Of a stretch of 24,030 nt of DNA, positions 21,400-24,030 are shown piece by piece; positions within the stretch are counted from its first letter, which is position 1; every line of letters starts with the position of its first letter. The notes beneath the pieces are model-generated. The model searched no databases, had not been told where the DNA came from, and saw only the letters and a program-made list of their open reading frames with translations. Position numbers and translations under genes: made by a program. This DNA comes from Geobacter sp. UBA5608 (GTDB lineage: Bacteria; Desulfobacterota; Desulfuromonadia; Geobacterales; Pseudopelobacteraceae), in NCBI GenBank assembly GCA_002424705.1, contig DIKW01000076.1, positions 1-24,030 of the forward strand, read 5' to 3'.

Positions 21400-21433
21400 A
21401 CTGTTTTCATTTTTGCTAGTGCGGGAAAAGCCT

Positions 21434-22309
21434 ATGAACCCGATACGCTACTCAGTACCTGTTGTTGTCCTGGCACTGTTCGTCATGCTGCTACCGGCAG
21501 CGGCTGCCGACAAACCACTTATCCGTTTCGGGGTAATCCCCCGCTATAATCCGCTGATCATGTACAAGCGCTATCAGCCGATCATGGACTACCTGACTGC
21601 CGAAACAGATTACCGTTTCGAGCTCAAGATCAGCCGGGATTATCCCGAGGCGGTCCGGTACCTCAAAGAGGGGGTTACCCAGATCAGTTCACTGGGTGAC
21701 GTAACCTTTGCCGAGGCATGCGCCGAGTATGCTGCCATCCCGATCCTCAAGCCGTTGAACAAGAGCGGTCTCCCCTTTTACCGGAGCGCGATCATCGTCA
21801 GGGCTGATTCCCCCCTCAAGGAGATCAAGGAGCTGCGTGGCAAACGGGTCGCCTTCGGCTCACTGCACTCCACCTCGGGCAACCTGTATCCACGCTACCT
21901 GCTCTGGGATAACGGCATCCCCCTGCAGCAGCTCAAGTCGTTCAGCAACCTGCAGCACCACGATGCTGTGGCCAAGGCGATCCTGAAAGGTCAGTACGAT
22001 GCCGGCGCGGTCAAGGATGTGGTGGCAGAAAAATACCGATCCCACGGAATCAGGGTCTTGGCCTGGTCCAAGCCGATCCCTGCAGTGCCGCTGGTCATGA
22101 GAAAAGACTCGCCGCCCGAGCTGGTGGCAGCCATAACCGGAGCCCTTCTGAAGCTCGATCGCACCAATCCCCGCCATAAAGAGATCATGAAGACCTGGGA
22201 TGACGAATTCAGCAACGGATTCGCCCCGGCTCATCAAAACGACTATGGCGATATATTCCGCATGATCCGTGCAATTCCAACTGGCTGCGGCATCGGGTGT
22301 CATCGATGA
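21434..22309 (+). CDS. Periplasmic oxyanion-binding protein, PhnD family (AioX/ArrT-like)
   Basis: The 291-residue protein has a signal peptide (VVVLALFVMLLPAAAA) and a PhnD/phosphonate-type binding fold: IRFGVIPRYNP, ISSLGDVTFAEA, GKRVAFGSLHSTSGNLYP and VPLVMRKDSP. PhnD-like proteins beside a sensor kinase in arsenic islands (AioX with AioSR; ArrT with ArrSKR) act as signal receptors. C96 is in a TFAEACAEY segment, and the C-terminus ends in CGIGCHR (C285, C289, H290), which could bind As(III). ATG 21434 follows GGGAAAAG; a TTG at 21413 is less likely. The stop overlaps the kinase start by ATGA. Its ligand is inferred from context. Confidence 0.85.
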   Translation: MNPIRYSVPVVVLALFVMLLPAAAADKPLIRFGVIPRYNPLIMYKRYQPIMDYLTAETDYRFELKISRDYPEAVRYLKEGVTQISSLGDVTFAEACAEYAAIPILKPLNKSGLPFYRSAIIVRADSPLKEIKELRGKRVAFGSLHSTSGNLYPRYLLWDNGIPLQQLKSFSNLQHHDAVAKAILKGQYDAGAVKDVVAEKYRSHGIRVLAWSKPIPAVPLVMRKDSPPELVAAITGALLKLDRTNPRHKEIMKTWDDEFSNGFAPAHQNDYGDIFRMIRAIPTGCGIGCHR

Positions 22310-23802
22310 CCGTTCCTCGTTTTGTCAGCATCAAGACACGTTTTGTGGCGGTCGCTCTGGTGCTGGTGGCCTGTTCATCGGCCCTGTGGGGCTGGTGGGC
22401 CTGGAACACCGAACGGGATCTGCTTTACCACAGCCTGCAGCGGGAAGGTCGCCAGATGCTGACCATGCTTTCTTCGCCGATTGTCAATGCACTCCTGTAT
22501 GAAGAGATGGGAGTGATTGAAGAAGGCGGACTTTTGGACAACTTCATCGAGGAGATCACCACCAGCTCGACCCTGCAGGTGATCAATGCCTTTGTAACCG
22601 ACCAGAACGGCAAGGTGCTGGCCCATAACAAGTACACCGAATATGGCAAGGTCTACGATGACCCGATGACCCGCAGGGCTCTGAGCGGCAACAGCTTCCT
22701 GTCGTTGCTGCACTCGCCGTCAAAGGGTGCTGCGGACGAGCTTGACATGGCGATGCCGCTGCAGATCCATGGCAAACGCTGGGGTGCGCTGCGGGTGACC
22801 GTCTCGGCAGCCCCCCTGGAAAGCAAGCTGCAACAACTCACGCAGCGCATCGTCGCCAGTGCACTGCTTTATTTTTTGGTGGGCGGACTGATATCATACC
22901 TGATCGGCCGCAGTATGGCCCGCCCGCTGCAGCGCCTGACCGAGGCCATGTCCTCCATCACCGGCAACAACCTGACCGTAGTGCTGCCCCCTGACAGAGA
23001 CGACGAGATCGGTCAGTTGCAGACCAGTTTCCGCAATATGCTGGAGCGATTGCAGCAGAGTGAAATTGAGCGTAAGCGTGCTATCGCCGGACTGATCCAG
23101 AACGAAAAGCTGGCGTCCATCGGCAAGATTGTGGCCGGGGTTGCCCACGAGATCAACAATCCGCTGGGGGCGATCACCACCTGTATCTACAACCTTGAGC
23201 AGCAACCCGGCATCCAGCAGAATCGCAACCTCGCCCTGATCAGACAGGGCACCGAACGGATCGAACGGATCGTACGTCAGCTAAGCGACTTCAGCCGGGC
23301 CGCCACACTCGACCTGCAGCCCTGGTGCAGCAACCATTTTTTCAATGAGTCAACCGAGTTTGGGCGGATGGCACTCAAGCGTCACGACCTGGTGCTGCTG
23401 GCTGAAGACCGCTGCCAGCCACCAACACTGCTACATCTTGACAAAGGCAAGATCCAGCAAGTCATCCTCAACCTGCTGCTGAACGCAGCGGATGCATCGC
23501 CACCCAAGGGGCGCATCATGCTGACGGCTTCCAGCGAGGGAGGCCACTACCGGATCGCAGTCACCGACCAGGGCAGCGGCATCGCCCAGGATGATCGCGA
23601 GGCGATCTTTGATATCTTCTACACCACCAAAGCTGCCGGCGAAGGCACCGGCATCGGCCTGGCCATCTGCCGCAGCATTGTTGAGCTGCATGGCGGCAGT
23701 ATAACCTTTGAAAGCGAGCCTGGAGAGACCGTCTTCATGGTAACCATCCCGCTGCTGCCGATGGAGGGAACAGATGCATGCACTCAAACTGTTGCTGATT
23801 GA
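22306..23802 (+). CDS. Membrane sensor histidine kinase (AioS/ArrS-like)
   Basis: The 498-residue protein has a first membrane helix (about 11-33), a periplasmic sensor segment of about 150 residues, a second helix (about 183-203), a HAMP linker, then a HisKA domain with the phosphorylated His281 in GVAHEINNPLGAI and a HATPase_c domain (NLLLNAADAS, DQGSGI, GTGIGLAI). ATG 22306 overlaps the binding-protein stop by ATGA, so the two proteins are made together; GTG 22297 is an alternative. The periplasmic part would receive the signal from the binding protein. The sequence gives no direct ligand. Confidence 0.92.
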   Translation: MTVPRFVSIKTRFVAVALVLVACSSALWGWWAWNTERDLLYHSLQREGRQMLTMLSSPIVNALLYEEMGVIEEGGLLDNFIEEITTSSTLQVINAFVTDQNGKVLAHNKYTEYGKVYDDPMTRRALSGNSFLSLLHSPSKGAADELDMAMPLQIHGKRWGALRVTVSAAPLESKLQQLTQRIVASALLYFLVGGLISYLIGRSMARPLQRLTEAMSSITGNNLTVVLPPDRDDEIGQLQTSFRNMLERLQQSEIERKRAIAGLIQNEKLASIGKIVAGVAHEINNPLGAITTCIYNLEQQPGIQQNRNLALIRQGTERIERIVRQLSDFSRAATLDLQPWCSNHFFNESTEFGRMALKRHDLVLLAEDRCQPPTLLHLDKGKIQQVILNLLLNAADASPPKGRIMLTASSEGGHYRIAVTDQGSGIAQDDREAIFDIFYTTKAAGEGTGIGLAICRSIVELHGGSITFESEPGETVFMVTIPLLPMEGTDACTQTVAD

Positions 23803-24030
23803 GGACGACCCTTTATTGGGGGAGGCCCTGCATGAGGCGTTGACCAACAAAGGATTTACCGTTCGCCTGGCGAAAAACGGCGCTGAAGCCCTGGCAGCGG
23901 TCAGCGACGAATCCTTTGACGTGGCCCTGCAGGATGTGCGACTGCCCGACATAGACGGCCTCGACCTGCTGCACAACCTGCTGCAGATGCAGGTCCACCT
24001 GCAGATACTGGTTATGACCGGCCAGGCAAC
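23774..24030 (+). CDS. Response regulator, receiver domain (3' end outside window)
   Basis: The first 85 residues form a receiver domain: acidic pocket E10-D11-D12 (LLLIEDDP), phosphorylated D54 in LQDVRLPDIDGL, and the TG of LVMTGQA. GGAGGG precedes ATG 23774, which lies 29 bases inside the kinase gene. The LQDVRLPDxDGL pattern is common in NtrC-type activators, and AioR and ArrR are of that class, but the output domain lies outside the window. It is the cognate partner of the kinase. Confidence 0.93.
   Translation, partial: MHALKLLLIEDDPLLGEALHEALTNKGFTVRLAKNGAEALAAVSDESFDVALQDVRLPDIDGLDLLHNLLQMQVHLQILVMTGQA

Overview
The window looks like a chromosomal segment of a dissimilatory metal-reducing deltaproteobacterium of the Geobacter/Trichlorobacter type (Desulfuromonadota). 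The reasons are the density of multiheme c-type cytochromes, a b6-like menaquinol oxidase cluster of the Geobacter Cbc/Ext kind, an octaheme tetrathionate-reductase-family cytochrome, and well-formed Shine-Dalgarno sites with tightly overlapping operons. No rRNA, tRNA, CRISPR array or transposase was seen.

Layout. (1) 1-5065, plus strand: six overlapping genes for a periplasm-facing quinol:cytochrome c complex: a ten-heme cytochrome (5' end outside the window), a second ten-heme cytochrome, a Rieske protein, a cytochrome b6-like subunit, a subunit-IV-like protein and a four-heme cytochrome. The order matches the Geobacter CbcMNOPQR/ExtMNOPQS cluster as I remember it. (2) 9339-5067, minus strand: a convergent nine-gene thiol-redox and metal operon: DUF318/ArsP-like permease, CDF exporter, small CxxC thioredoxin-like protein, periplasmic thioredoxin, CcdA, rhodanese, ArsR, and a short [2Fe-2S] BFD-like gene that appears to read an in-frame UGA as selenocysteine. 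An ArsR-type palindrome sits at the operon promoter. (3) 13419-9610, minus strand: an outer-membrane porin (ExtI-like), two small exported proteins (the second ExtJ-like), an intrinsic terminator, then the octaheme cytochrome. A cysteine-rich LysR regulator is divergent from the porin. (4) 19287-14543, minus strand: TatA, a small unknown protein, MoaA, a MOSC-DUF2703 fusion, and ModA-ModB-ModC, i.e. molybdate uptake, cofactor synthesis and Tat export. (5) 21335-19436, minus strand: arsR, arsC and ACR3 arsenic resistance. (6) 21434-24030, plus strand: an AioX/ArrT-like periplasmic binding protein, a sensor kinase and the start of a response regulator.

How it fits together. The region reads as an arsenic/chalcogen-oxyanion redox island. 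It holds a quinol-linked electron exit route, periplasmic thiol chemistry, arsenite export, an oxyanion-sensing two-component system, and the Mo supply that a respiratory Mo enzyme such as arsenate reductase would need. No such enzyme is inside the window, so that link is inference. Two arsR-linked promoters carry an identical operator placed between -35 and -10. One of them is a face-to-face divergent promoter that would put the sensor operon under the same repressor.

Most notable observation. At 5264-5067 (minus) an in-frame TGA is followed by codons that continue the family C-terminus. Nineteen nucleotides after the TGA there is a 7-bp hairpin with an AGGU loop, closely resembling the E. 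coli fdhF SECIS. Conventional gene calling would truncate or miss this predicted selenoprotein.
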